DNA from: Myxococcota bacterium
GTDB taxonomy: Bacteria > Myxococcota_C > UBA6777
Direction: 5' to 3'
Assembly (NCBI GenBank): GCA_963169055.1
Contig: CAUJFU010000113.1
Coordinates: 1-42,137 of the forward strand
Length of the DNA stretch: 42,137 nucleotides
This document shows positions 1 to 8,496 of the stretch, piece by piece; within the stretch, counting starts at the first letter, position 1; each line of letters begins with the position of its first letter. The position numbers and the translations under genes are program-made. A model generated the notes under the pieces. That model was not told the DNA's origin and made no database searches. It worked only from the letters and a program-made list of their open reading frames with translations.

Positions 1-1848
1 CCGATCTTGTTTGTCCCCGGGATCGCAGGCGCGCTGTTTCGAGACATGGTGATCACGATCTGCTTTTCGCTGACGGCTTCGTTGCTTGTTGCGATCACCT
101 TGATCCCGCTGATGTCTTCTCGGCTTCTCACGGACAGCAGCCGCCAAGCCCACCAAAAGCCCGGCGTGTTCGGCCGGATGGTCGAGGGGCTGTTGGTGGC
201 GATGGATCGGATGTATGTGGGGGTGCTGCGTTGGTCCTTGGTCTGGCGCAAAAGTACTGTCCTGATCGGCTTTTCCACCTTGATCGTCGTTGTGGTGCTC
301 GCTGGCTTGATGCAAACAGACTTTCTGCCCAAAACAGACGACAGCACGATCTTTCTACAATACGAACGCAGTCCGGGGACTTCTCTGCAAGAGACCTTGC
401 GCACAGGCGACTACATGGAACGCCTGCTTCGGCAAAAATACGGAAGTGCCGTAGAGTCGGTAATTATCGAAGCAGGCGTCGGCGAGGGTTTTGCGGCTCT
501 CTTTGGAAAAGGCTCGTATGCAGGCCAGCTACGCGCACGCCTCTCTTCGTTGAGCAAGCGCAGCGTCGGCAAGTGGGATATCGTCGAAGATATCCAGCGC
601 ATGTACGCGCAGATCCCCGATCTCAAGGTCATGGTTCAAGAGATGGGTCCGGGAGCCTTCGGTGGACAGGGCGATATCGATATTCAACTTTACGGGTACG
701 ACTTTAACATCGCACGCGAACTGGCCGAACAAGTCAAACGCGTGATGAGTCAACTACCCAACGTCACTTCCGTGTCCTCTTCTCTCGAAGACGGAAAACC
801 CGAGCTTCAGATCCAATTCCACCGCGACCGCATCCACGCCCTCGGTCTCAGCCCGATCGCGATCGGAAACACCATCTCGACAGCCTTCAAAGGCTCGATC
901 GCAACGCTGTTTCGGGACCGAGGCAGCGAATACAACGTTGTCGTGCGCTTTGAAGAACGCTATCGAAACAAACTCGAACACCTCAAGCGCTTGTTGATCA
1001 CGACGCCCACAGGAAAAAATGTTCCCCTCGATACGATCGCAGACGTCAAAATGGCCCTTAGTCCCGTCAAGATCGAGCGAAAAGATCAACAGCGTGTTGC
1101 CATCGTTGGCGTCAACATCACCGCAGGCTCGATGGGTAAGGTCGTTGAAAGTGTGCGCAATGCGATGGACACACAGATCAATATGCCTGCCGATTTTTAT
1201 TACAAACTGGGCGGAAAAGCCGAAGACTTCATCACCTCGTTCCAATGGTTAGGCATAGCCTTTTTGGTGTCGATCTTTTTGGTCTACATGGTGATGGCAA
1301 GTCAGTTTGAGTCGTTGTTTGCGCCGTTTGTGATCCTGTTTTCGATCCCGCTGTCAGGGATCGGGGTGTTGTTGGCACTGATCCTCACCAACACCCCGAT
1401 GAGTATTATGGCGGTGGTTGGGGTGGTAATGCTCGTTGGGATTGTCGTAAACAACGCGATCGTCTTGATCGACTTCATTATCCAGATCCGTCAAGAGCGC
1501 GAGATCACCGTCGTGGATGCGGCATTGGAGGCAGGTCGTGTGCGTTTGCGACCGATCTTGATGACCAGCGCCACCACCATCCTCGGGATGCTGCCGATGT
1601 CGCTCGGGATCGGTGAAGGCGCGGAAAACTGGGTGGGTCTTGGCCGCGTGGTGATGGGCGGAATGATCAGCTCGACCATCCTGACCTTGGTGGTCGTACC
1701 CGTCTTTTATTGCTCGCTGTTTTTGAGTTTCGAGCGCATCAAACACTTCTTTTCCCGAGGTTCCAAACCCCCGTCCTCAGGCCATCCCCCCACGTCCTCG
1801 CAATCACCGCAACAAGCAGACGATGCCTTTTCCGCCCCCTCCGCCTGA
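1..1848 (+). CDS. RND-family multidrug/heavy-metal efflux permease (HAE1/AcrB-like), 3' part
   Basis: Inner-membrane proton-driven efflux pump subunit; only the C-terminal ~615 residues of a usual ~1,030 are present because the frame is open from base 1. It starts inside the first membrane-helix bundle (FRDMVITICFSL, then VAITLIPLM), passes a short helix (STVLIGFSTLIVVVVLAGL), a periplasmic porter/docking region (roughly residues 110-410), and the second helix bundle from FQWLGIAFLVSIFLVYMVMA. The family hallmark GIVVNNAIVLIDF and the RLRPILMTSATTILGMLP segment are intact. The C-terminus is a short Pro/Ser/Gln tail rather than a conserved element. Its membrane-fusion and outer-membrane partners would lie upstream of the window. 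The substrate cannot be told from this part. Family assignment is secure from the motifs. Confidence 0.95.
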   Translation, partial: PILFVPGIAGALFRDMVITICFSLTASLLVAITLIPLMSSRLLTDSSRQAHQKPGVFGRMVEGLLVAMDRMYVGVLRWSLVWRKSTVLIGFSTLIVVVVLAGLMQTDFLPKTDDSTIFLQYERSPGTSLQETLRTGDYMERLLRQKYGSAVESVIIEAGVGEGFAALFGKGSYAGQLRARLSSLSKRSVGKWDIVEDIQRMYAQIPDLKVMVQEMGPGAFGGQGDIDIQLYGYDFNIARELAEQVKRVMSQLPNVTSVSSSLEDGKPELQIQFHRDRIHALGLSPIAIGNTISTAFKGSIATLFRDRGSEYNVVVRFEERYRNKLEHLKRLLITTPTGKNVPLDTIADVKMALSPVKIERKDQQRVAIVGVNITAGSMGKVVESVRNAMDTQINMPADFYYKLGGKAEDFITSFQWLGIAFLVSIFLVYMVMASQFESLFAPFVILFSIPLSGIGVLLALILTNTPMSIMAVVGVVMLVGIVVNNAIVLIDFIIQIRQEREITVVDAALEAGRVRLRPILMTSATTILGMLPMSLGIGEGAENWVGLGRVVMGGMISSTILTLVVVPVFYCSLFLSFERIKHFFSRGSKPPSSGHPPTSSQSPQQADDAFSAPSA

Positions 1849-1967
1849 ACCTTCAAGCGCGTCCCTGCCACTTCCTTACAACCACCGAAACAAACAACGA
1901 TGCCTTTTCTGCTTTCTCCACGTGATTCCAAAGCGCCCGATGGAGTGAGAAGAATGAGGGATCTTCG

Positions 1968-1999
1968 TTGACAAGGTTCGCTGCTTTCTGCAACATAAA
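1968..1999 (+). promoter_or_regulatory. Possible sigma70 promoter for the nucleotidase-like gene
   Basis: A perfect TTGACA lies at 1968-1973. The best -10-like hexamer, CATAAA at 1994-1999 (4 of 6 matches), sits at a long 20-bp spacing, so this is only a weak candidate. It lies about 75 bp before the favoured start codon. Confidence 0.3.
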
Positions 2000-2073
2000 C
2001 GCCTTTCGCACAATTCACGTTCTTCAAGGCGTAGATGTTGAGAGATATTCATCAGAAAGCGGAGGACACAGGT

Positions 2074-2139
2074 ATGCAGACAAGCGCAAGGCGAGCGATC
2101 GGATGTATGCAAACAAGCGCGAAGCAGGCGGTTGGAGGG
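2074..2139 (+). repeat. Imperfect 33-bp tandem duplication at the start of the nucleotidase gene
   Basis: Two adjacent 33-bp units (2074-2106 and 2107-2139) each begin with ATG and encode MQTSARRAIG and MQTSAKQAVG. About 24 of 33 bases agree. The duplication lengthens the n-region of the signal peptide and creates a second in-frame ATG at 2107, which would give a more ordinary 33-residue signal peptide but lacks a good ribosome-binding site. Confidence 0.7.
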
Positions 2140-4995
2140 TGGCGTTGCTTGCTTGCGATACTGATCGCGCTCGTAGGCGGAAGCGGGATACGCACCGCCC
2201 AAGCGGAAACCCCGCCCGATCCAGTCTTTGAGTTAAGCATCCTTTATACAACCGATATCAACGGTCAATTCCGTGACTTTCGATGCCGTCGACGCGATGT
2301 CGCAGGTTACCAACACGAAGCCGCCAAACGCGACGTCTCGAACCTGCTCTTCCAAGTTAACCGCCTCCGCAAAGAGATCGTAGGCCGCTACATCGATCCC
2401 ACCCGCAACCAAGACGCCAAACCTCTGCTCTTCAATACAGGCGATAACTTGGGGATATCCCTCGCTGCCCGCTTTCTTTTGGAGTTCGAAGATCTGTCTG
2501 GTGTCGAGTTCATCGCCGAGGTCTTTCGGCGCTTTTCTTATGACCTGATCGGGATCGGAAACCACGAGTTCTCCGTCCCTAGCCGAAAAAAGCTCCAAGG
2601 CTTCATCGAGCGCGCTGTCCTCGAAAAAGACCTCCGCTTCTCCGCCGCCAACATGGAAGCCGCCGCTGACCACCCGATCGCCAAGCTGATCAACAAACAA
2701 GGCCCCGAAAAAGTCAAAGCCTTCATCTTCGATCAAACCTTCCGTCGCACCTTCAAAGTCAAAGACGCCACAGGCAAAGCAACCGAAAAGACCCTCGAAA
2801 AAAAGATCAAAGTCGGTGCGTTTCACCTCCTCCCCAACGAACTTGAAAAAAAACTCTCCCCCGCCATCGCAAAAGATCTCAAATTCACCGATCCCGGCTC
2901 CAAAGCCAGCGAGATCGCAACGTGGCTGCGCGATGAAAAAAAAGTCGATGTGGTGATCATGCTTTCCCACCTCGAAGAAAGCAAAAGCAACGGCGCAAAA
3001 GTCAAAGAAGTTCTCGGCAGCGCTTCTGGGATCGATCTCGTGATCACCAACGAACTCCGAGACGGAGAAAAAGCCACCTTCACAGGAACCTTTGATCGCG
3101 ATGGCAAGGGCGTTTACATCGTTGGCGGAGCTGCACACGGTTCGCTGCTCGGTCGTGTCCGCTTGCGCGTCAGCAAACCCAAAGATGACGAAGTCGGAAA
3201 AGTCCTCTCCGCCCAAATCGACTCTATCCCCCTCAACGACGCCAACTACGACACCGAACTACGACGCGACTTGATCAAGTGGGAGTCCTCCTATTGCCGT
3301 CGTTGGGGAACGCCCCTTGGCAAGGGGCGTATTCGCGACAAATACAAAATGACCCAAGATCAATTCGCGGCCTATATGCTCAACACCATCCGCGAACTCA
3401 CTCGCGCAGAAGTCGCCATCATCAACAAAGGGGCCATCCGCAAACGCCCCTTTGGAGACAGCGGACTCGCGGGATACGTCACCAAAGACGACCTCTATCG
3501 CGCCCTCCCCTTCAACGAAAAGATCGAAGTTCTGCGCGTCAAAGGCTCCGTCCTGAGCGGGCTTAGCAGCGCCAGCGAAAAATTCTATTTTTCGGGCTTC
3601 GATGGCTCCCAAGTCAACGGGCGAGCCATCGAAGACACCCAAACCTACGCTGTCGCCACCATCAGCTTCGTTGCCAACAACGGAGAAGGCGGATTTGAAA
3701 AAGACAACCTCGCAGAACGCCGACTCTTTGCCTACAGCGACGGCAGCAACGAAAAGATCCGCGATCTGATGATCCATCACTTTGCGACGGACGGCTTCCG
3801 ACAGCTTCCCAAAGGCCCTGCCCCCGCGCCTCCCGATTCGATGGACGAAAAAGACAAAAAAGTTTTCAAGCGCAAAGAATTTACGAGCGAAGAGATCCCC
3901 TTCACAGGGGACTTTGTGAACCTTGCTGATCGCGCTGCCTTCAAATGGACAGGCCGCGTTGAACTCAACTTCCGTTCGATCTTCCTTGGCCCCGTCAACA
4001 TCGGGACATTCTACCAACAAAAAGACACCCTCAGCGGGGGCTTTTTTGAAAAATACGCAGGAACCTTCGCTGCCGAAACCAAGTTCCAAGTCGACACCCG
4101 CGCCCACCTGTGGGTCACCACCATCAGCCTCAATTATGGGATCGACGTCAGCCGCCAATGGTCCCCCGGACCACCCGCCCAACCTTCCCGCGATCTGATC
4201 TTCCAAGAAAGCGATGACCGCGTCTCCTTCCGCACCGAGTACTCCTTCCGTTATTTTGAAGCCCTCTTCCCCGGAAAGCAGCGCTGGTTCTACACCAACC
4301 CCTTCGTGGAAGCGCAGTTTGACATCGAGATCACACGCGGTAGCCGCCCTGACCTCGAACCCGATCGCGCCTTCAAAGTCTTGGGCGTCACCGAGATCTT
4401 CCAAAACAGCGAAGCCAAGGCCAAGTTGGGACTTAGCTTTCAGCCTTTCCGAGACCACCTGTTCAATCAAGCCCGCGAACAGGATGTCCAAAAACTCCAA
4501 GAAAAATTTCCCAAAGAAAAAATCCCCTCTTGGCAACCCGTCGACCTTCAACTCAAGTTCGCTTTTGCGGTTCGCCGCCAATTGGCCTTGTTCTTGGTTC
4601 GCCAACCCAACTCCGCCCCCGTCGTCAACACCGACTTTAACATCGGTTTTTCCGTCGAATACAAACTCAACACCTTTCGCCTCGGGCAAATCGGGAAAAC
4701 GCCGATCACATGGGACTCTAGCGCAGAATATCTGTTTACGGTCGTCGTCGCCCCCGACAAACCCGAACTCTCAGCCCTCTATATCCACGACCTCGCATGG
4801 GACAACAAGATCAGCTTCCAGATCGTCGGTGGACTCAAGCTATCCTTGGGACTGCGTTTCCTCGTATACTCCGGCTTTTTCCGCCGCGACCCCACCAAAG
4901 AATCCAGCACCCTCGAACAAGGCCCCGTCGCCTTCCGCCTCGACCCCAACATCAGCCTCAGCTTCGACTGGGGCGCACGCGGACAAGCCTATTAA
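2074..4995 (+). CDS. Secreted 5'-nucleotidase/UshA-like metallophosphatase with divergent active site and C-terminal barrel-like region
   Basis: Predicted exported protein of 973 aa. I chose ATG 2074 because GGAGG (2061-2065) sits 8 nt upstream; an in-frame ATG at 2035 has no such site. The signal peptide ends near residue 44 (RTAQA/ETPP). Residues ~53-400 form a calcineurin-like phosphoesterase domain: TTDIN (D61, N63 where the family normally has His), GDN (D124), GNHE (N163, H164) and SHLE (H299) are visible. The final GGHxH metal motif is not recognisable; ITNELRDG and GGAAHG stand in that area. Residues ~420-570 match the 5'-nucleotidase C-terminal substrate domain (INKGAIRKR, LPFNEKIEVLRVKG). 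The last ~350 residues alternate polar and aromatic residues like an outer-membrane beta-barrel and end in QAY. Activity is uncertain because two metal ligands look altered. Confidence 0.85.
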   Translation: MQTSARRAIGCMQTSAKQAVGGWRCLLAILIALVGGSGIRTAQAETPPDPVFELSILYTTDINGQFRDFRCRRRDVAGYQHEAAKRDVSNLLFQVNRLRKEIVGRYIDPTRNQDAKPLLFNTGDNLGISLAARFLLEFEDLSGVEFIAEVFRRFSYDLIGIGNHEFSVPSRKKLQGFIERAVLEKDLRFSAANMEAAADHPIAKLINKQGPEKVKAFIFDQTFRRTFKVKDATGKATEKTLEKKIKVGAFHLLPNELEKKLSPAIAKDLKFTDPGSKASEIATWLRDEKKVDVVIMLSHLEESKSNGAKVKEVLGSASGIDLVITNELRDGEKATFTGTFDRDGKGVYIVGGAAHGSLLGRVRLRVSKPKDDEVGKVLSAQIDSIPLNDANYDTELRRDLIKWESSYCRRWGTPLGKGRIRDKYKMTQDQFAAYMLNTIRELTRAEVAIINKGAIRKRPFGDSGLAGYVTKDDLYRALPFNEKIEVLRVKGSVLSGLSSASEKFYFSGFDGSQVNGRAIEDTQTYAVATISFVANNGEGGFEKDNLAERRLFAYSDGSNEKIRDLMIHHFATDGFRQLPKGPAPAPPDSMDEKDKKVFKRKEFTSEEIPFTGDFVNLADRAAFKWTGRVELNFRSIFLGPVNIGTFYQQKDTLSGGFFEKYAGTFAAETKFQVDTRAHLWVTTISLNYGIDVSRQWSPGPPAQPSRDLIFQESDDRVSFRTEYSFRYFEALFPGKQRWFYTNPFVEAQFDIEITRGSRPDLEPDRAFKVLGVTEIFQNSEAKAKLGLSFQPFRDHLFNQAREQDVQKLQEKFPKEKIPSWQPVDLQLKFAFAVRRQLALFLVRQPNSAPVVNTDFNIGFSVEYKLNTFRLGQIGKTPITWDSSAEYLFTVVVAPDKPELSALYIHDLAWDNKISFQIVGGLKLSLGLRFLVYSGFFRRDPTKESSTLEQGPVAFRLDPNISLSFDWGARGQAY

Positions 4996-5050
4996 AATCA
5001 ACACAACCCTTCCACCCCCGCTAAAATCAACACAACCCTTCCACCCCCGC
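4993..5050 (+). repeat. Perfect 29-bp tandem duplication containing the stop codon
   Basis: The 29-bp unit beginning TAAAATCAACACAACCC occurs at 4993-5021 and again, identical, at 5022-5050. The first copy begins with the TAA stop of the nucleotidase-like gene. It lies between two convergent genes and forms no obvious hairpin. Confidence 0.9.
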
Positions 5051-5077
5051 CTTCCCGCTCCAAGCAAGACGCCCCGC

Positions 5078-5995
5078 TCATGGCACAAATTGTTGTTTGC
5101 CTGTGACGAGCAGATCCGAGGCGGGCGGAGGGATCGTTTCTTCGATGGATTGGCCGTTTGTGGCCGTCAAGCGAAGGCGCAACGGCTGCGTTCCCGCTCC
5201 CTTGGCATCGAGAAAATAATTGTAGCGTTCTCGTGGGAGGATCTGCCATTGGTTGTTTTTGAAAAGCTCGACCTGTTTGAGCGGTAGGCGATGATCGCGC
5301 ACTTGGATCGCCGTCCACCACTGCGAAGACCCGTCCTTGTAATGGTATTGGATCGGCCCGATCTCTGGGCAAGAAACCACCTGCCATGAGATCGGGATCA
5401 CCCCCTGCACAGGATCGCCGATCTTCGCGAATGCTTCGCGGCTTAGATCCAAATGCCCTTTGGGACACTCAGGACAACGATCCGTGATCCGCACCAACAC
5501 GCTCCCCTTCGGACCCTCCACCTTGACGCATGCACCGCAATAATCGGCCATCCCATACTCTTGCTCATTCATCGCAGCCACCAACGGCGCAGAGACCGCC
5601 GGAAAGCTGCAATTGCCCGAACCATCGGCATCATAATACGTCGCCTTGCCTTGGTGAACCACAGCGTCTTTCCACGTTCCAGAAGGCCCATCTGACGGCT
5701 GTTCCGATACCATCTCAGCCGTTTTTTCGGGCTGTTCTGGCGTCCTCTCAGGCGTGCCTTCTACCATCACTTCCTTGGTTGCTTCGCCCGTCTCTGGCAC
5801 CGCTTCCACCACCGCACGCTCTTCTGTCCCTGCATCCATAACCCCATCTCGTGCATATTCTTCCCGTTGTTCGGTGCTTTGCAACTCCGTTGTTGCCTTT
5901 TCTTCGGTTGTCGGAGAAATCCCGTCACACCCCCACACCGAACCCACAAACAAAACACATCCGATCCATCCAATCACCCATGCCATCGGCCTCAT
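5078..5995 (-). CDS. Bacterial expansin-like lipoprotein (EXLX/YoaJ type)
   Basis: Predicted lipoprotein of 305 aa; expansins loosen cellulose or peptidoglycan networks without hydrolysis. The N-terminus has a signal with lipobox VWGC (Cys23), followed by a Thr/Glu-rich linker to about residue 110. Domain 1, a double-psi beta-barrel (~112-205), starts GKATYYDADGSGNCSFP and carries the family motif RITDRCPECPKGHLDLS with the conserved Asp. Domain 2 (~210-305) resembles the CBM63-like binding domain (RYNYFLDAKGAG, PLRLRLTATNGQ). The ATG at 5993-5995 is preceded by GGAGGG about 8 nt away. The domain pair and length fit the family; being a lipoprotein is less usual, since known bacterial expansins are mostly secreted free. 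The ligand is unknown. Confidence 0.88.
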   Translation of the reverse strand: MRPMAWVIGWIGCVLFVGSVWGCDGISPTTEEKATTELQSTEQREEYARDGVMDAGTEERAVVEAVPETGEATKEVMVEGTPERTPEQPEKTAEMVSEQPSDGPSGTWKDAVVHQGKATYYDADGSGNCSFPAVSAPLVAAMNEQEYGMADYCGACVKVEGPKGSVLVRITDRCPECPKGHLDLSREAFAKIGDPVQGVIPISWQVVSCPEIGPIQYHYKDGSSQWWTAIQVRDHRLPLKQVELFKNNQWQILPRERYNYFLDAKGAGTQPLRLRLTATNGQSIEETIPPPASDLLVTGKQQFVP

Positions 5996-6010
5996 CGCAT
6001 CATCCCTCCA

Positions 6011-6205
6011 TCACGATCCGCTCCCCGCAAACACACAGGCAGCACACAACACGATAACGCGGATCACAAAAAAAATGAAAGGCATCCACAACACCCCTCC
6101 GATCCACAGCGCCCCTCCGATCCACAACGCGATCTTCCCCCTCACAACACTCCCCAAAAGATCGTGATCCGATCTCGATCTCTCGATCAAAAAAGCAAAA
6201 AGCAT
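6011..6205 (-). CDS. Possible small hydrophobic membrane protein upstream of the expansin
   Basis: A 64-codon frame begins at ATG 6203-6205 and stops 15 bp before the expansin start. The product is charged at the N-terminus (LIERSRSDHD) and then almost continuously hydrophobic (IALWIGGALWIGGVLWMPF, then IFFVIRVIVLCAACVF), which suggests one or two membrane helices. WIGG(A/V)LW is internally repeated and corresponds to an 18-19 bp DNA repeat at about 6092-6125. The ribosome-binding site is poor: AGGG is only 3 nt from the ATG. It could be a spurious frame; the position and hydrophobicity are the only support. Confidence 0.35.
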   Translation of the reverse strand: MLFAFLIERSRSDHDLLGSVVRGKIALWIGGALWIGGVLWMPFIFFVIRVIVLCAACVFAGSGS

Positions 6206-6394
6206 AAGCCCTTGTATTCCCAAAAGAAAAAAATTTTACATCTTCGATTGAATATGCTTGCGACGATCCAGTCTTATAGCAACGAATCGACACGATGTGG
6301 TTCGCTGGTTGTGAGGTCACAATCAGTCTGTTTCACGGTCCCCCTTGGAGGTGGCAGCATCGCCACCCCGCAACCCCTTCGAGGAGTTTCTGTC
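6206..6394. other. Divergent intergenic region with a leader hairpin
   Basis: AT-rich spacer between the minus-strand expansin unit and the plus-strand Cys-rich gene. It holds an A-tract (around 6224-6233) and a 6-bp stem GGTGGC/GCCACC (6350-6355 with 6362-6367, 6-nt loop) ending 13 nt before the Shine-Dalgarno GAGGAG (6381-6386) of the downstream gene. I see no convincing -35/-10 pair. Confidence 0.4.
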
Positions 6395-6916
6395 ATGAAA
6401 AAATTGCTCGTCGCAATGTTCGCTGGCGCTCTCGTCGCTGCTTTCTCCCTCACCGCACAAGCTGAAGTTCTCGGCTTCCGCAACTACTACAAGCCACCCA
6501 AATCCAACTGCAAAGGCCATTGCCACACCTCTTGCCGCAACTTCCGCACCACCAAGTGCAAAAACTTCCTCCAATGGCGAACCAAGTGCAGCACCCATTT
6601 CCGCACTTGGGGCCAAAAGTGTCAAACCTACGCTCAAAAGCGCACCATCTGTTCGCCTTTGAAAAACTGTCACCAAAGCTGTATCCGTTTCGTCAATGAC
6701 AAAGGCGCTTACATCAAGTGCTACGGCAAAATGAAGTGCAAGTATATCCCCAACTGCCGCACCGGTTACTTCGGTACCCGCACCGTGTGCAGCCCCATCC
6801 GCACCCAACACACCCATTGCACCAAAACCCCCGTGTGGACCCGTCGTTGCACCACCGCCACCAAGCCCGGCTGGTGCGTGACCAAGTGCTCCAGCATCTG
6901 CGTCACCCGCCGCTAA
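6395..6916 (+). CDS. Small secreted cysteine-rich basic protein, family not recognised
   Basis: Predicted 173-aa secreted protein. The signal peptide MKKLLVAMFAGALVAAFS ends at TAQA/EVLG (about residue 23). The mature part has 18 cysteines spread at 3-10 residue intervals, many Lys, Arg, Thr and His, and few acidic residues, so it should be strongly basic. Recurring short units (FRTTKCKNF, QWRTKCSTHF, RTWGQKCQT) hint at a degenerate repeat. The ATG at 6395 follows GAGGAG by 8 nt, and a strong terminator follows, so it looks like a well-expressed single-gene unit. The even cysteine number suggests nine disulfides; a CcdA-thioredoxin gene lies just downstream on the other strand, though that link is only circumstantial. 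I know no family that matches, and I assign no function. Confidence 0.85.
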   Translation: MKKLLVAMFAGALVAAFSLTAQAEVLGFRNYYKPPKSNCKGHCHTSCRNFRTTKCKNFLQWRTKCSTHFRTWGQKCQTYAQKRTICSPLKNCHQSCIRFVNDKGAYIKCYGKMKCKYIPNCRTGYFGTRTVCSPIRTQHTHCTKTPVWTRRCTTATKPGWCVTKCSSICVTRR

Positions 6917-6964
6917 TCACTTCCGCCTCGTGCGGTGTGTAAGGCTCGGCTGAATACAGCCCTC

Positions 6965-6999
6965 AAAAAGCCCTTCTCCCACAAAGAGAAGGGCTTTTT
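6965..6999. terminator. Bidirectional intrinsic terminator
   Basis: Perfect 14-bp inverted repeat AAAAAGCCCTTCTC (6965-6978) and GAGAAGGGCTTTTT (6986-6999) with a 7-nt loop. The A-run and T-run on either side let it serve both the Cys-rich gene (plus) and the CcdA-thioredoxin gene that converges on it (minus). Confidence 0.93.
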
Positions 7000-7032
7000 G
7001 CATTTCCGAAACATGCCACCATTAGCCCCCGC

Positions 7033-8307
7033 TCAACGGCGGAACGGCAGAGTAGGCGAAGAAGTCGGCGGTGTAGAGACACCGCAGGCGGCTCCGCTAG
7101 AGGGGGTGGCGTCTGTACTGCAAGCCTGCCCTTCATTTCGAGGGGCCGCGTTGCTGGAGTGGAGGCTGGTGGGGCGAGAGGACGCAGGAGACAGCGGAGT
7201 CGAAGGCATCGGCAAAACACCCAAGCCACGGCACTGTTCGCCTGTGAGCAACGCAAGCGCCTGATGCAACGAAGCCCTTCGCTGATAACCAATCAATCGT
7301 GCGACTTCGTGCCCTTGGGGGTTGAAAAAGACAAAGGTTGGAACACCACGGATCTGATAACGTTGGGCAAGATGTTGATGCTCAGGGCGGCTGATATCGA
7401 TCTTGATCACTTCGACGCCTTTTTGGGGATCGTTGCACTCTTGCTCGACGCTCGCCACGATCGGGATCATTTGGCGGCAGATCGGACAATTCGACGAGAC
7501 GAATTCGACCATCCGAGGGCGTGTTTGTGCATTGGCGATCTGCGTGTTTGCGGTGTTTTGGATAGCTTGGCTGAGCGGGTTGGGACGAGACAGATCACGC
7601 GAAGCGGAAGGCGCGGATGCTGTAGGGGCTTGGAGCACACTAAACATGACGTAGATCCCGACTCCCGCAAGCAAAGCGCCTGTGCCTCGCTCGATCCGAG
7701 GTAGCCATTGCATAAATCGCCGTAGATACGGCAGCAACGTACCCGCCCCCAAAGAAGCCAACCACAACGGCGTCGCAAACCCCAACCCGTACAACAACAA
7801 AAACCACGCCCCCATCCAAGGATCGCTGGTTTTTGCAGCCGTGTACGTCAACACCGCCCCAAGGATCGGCCCCACACAAGGCGTCCATCCCAACGCAAAC
7901 ACAAAGCCCATCACAAAACTATTCAAAACTCCCGTTGATAGGCCCAAGCTGCGATCATCGATCCGTTTTTCGCGATTCAACAGATCAAGATGCAAGACCC
8001 CCAAAAACTTTAAACCAAACAAAAAGATCAGTAGCCCTCCCCCCAACGTCATCGCCTCGCGATGCGTCCCCAAAAAACGCCCCAACGCCGTAGCGCTCAA
8101 CCCCAACATCACGAAAACAATCAAGAATCCTAGCGAAAACAAAAACGTATGCCCAAATAACCGCCATCGCAATGAAGGCGCAGCATCCGCTCGATGCAAC
8201 GGCCCCCCCAACAACATCGAAAAATACACCGGTATCAACGGCAACACACACGGCGTCAAAAAAGTTAACAACCCCGCACCGTAGATCCCAAGTCCTTGTA
8301 CTTCCAT
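7033..8307 (-). CDS. CcdA/DsbD-type membrane reductant carrier fused to a thioredoxin domain
   Basis: Inner-membrane protein of 424 aa predicted to pass electrons from cytoplasmic thioredoxin to the periplasm. I start it at ATG 8305-8307, where AAGGGA lies just upstream; the longer frame to 8457 has no membrane or domain content. Residues ~5-235 are a CcdA transmembrane domain with the two redox cysteines in LTPCVLPLIP and GWTPCVGPILG. A thioredoxin-like domain follows (about 285-385) with active site CPIC in EFVSSNCPICRQM and the cis-proline loop RGVPTFVFF. The N-terminal DsbD alpha domain is absent, so it resembles shorter ScsB/CcdA-Trx fusions. The last ~50 residues are Ser/Pro-rich low complexity with three further cysteines. 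Periplasmic targets are unknown. Confidence 0.92.
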   Translation of the reverse strand: MEVQGLGIYGAGLLTFLTPCVLPLIPVYFSMLLGGPLHRADAAPSLRWRLFGHTFLFSLGFLIVFVMLGLSATALGRFLGTHREAMTLGGGLLIFLFGLKFLGVLHLDLLNREKRIDDRSLGLSTGVLNSFVMGFVFALGWTPCVGPILGAVLTYTAAKTSDPWMGAWFLLLYGLGFATPLWLASLGAGTLLPYLRRFMQWLPRIERGTGALLAGVGIYVMFSVLQAPTASAPSASRDLSRPNPLSQAIQNTANTQIANAQTRPRMVEFVSSNCPICRQMIPIVASVEQECNDPQKGVEVIKIDISRPEHQHLAQRYQIRGVPTFVFFNPQGHEVARLIGYQRRASLHQALALLTGEQCRGLGVLPMPSTPLSPASSRPTSLHSSNAAPRNEGQACSTDATPSSGAACGVSTPPTSSPTLPFRR

Positions 8308-8496
8308 TGCTTTTCCCTTCCGAACGCTTGAGAACAGGATTGGCAGCCTGCGATCACAAGCCTGTGATCTCGCTGCCCCGTCTCTTTTGTTGCGCTGTAA
8401 AGAGTCCACAACGCCCCAAAGAGTCACGCGACGATCTTCGCTATCGATCAACGTCACTTGTTCTTGAGGTCGGATAGCTCGAAGGGAAAGGAAGAT

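Noticed and set aside
1805..1919. Imperfect ~37-bp repeat around the RND transporter stop (1805-1842 and 1883-1919)
   Set aside because: Similarity is moderate and falls in Pro/Ser-coding low-complexity sequence; not strong enough to call a repeat.
3259..4689. 476-codon minus-strand frame opposite the nucleotidase-like gene (also 2233-3216)
   Set aside because: The products are Gly/Phe/Val/Glu-rich without domains, and the plus strand has clear family motifs. The open frames result from the biased codon use of the real gene.
4214..5287. 357-codon plus frame overlapping the 3' end of the nucleotidase-like gene
   Set aside because: Ser/Pro/Thr-rich, no motifs, no start signal, and it runs into the expansin gene. 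It is a shifted frame of the real gene.
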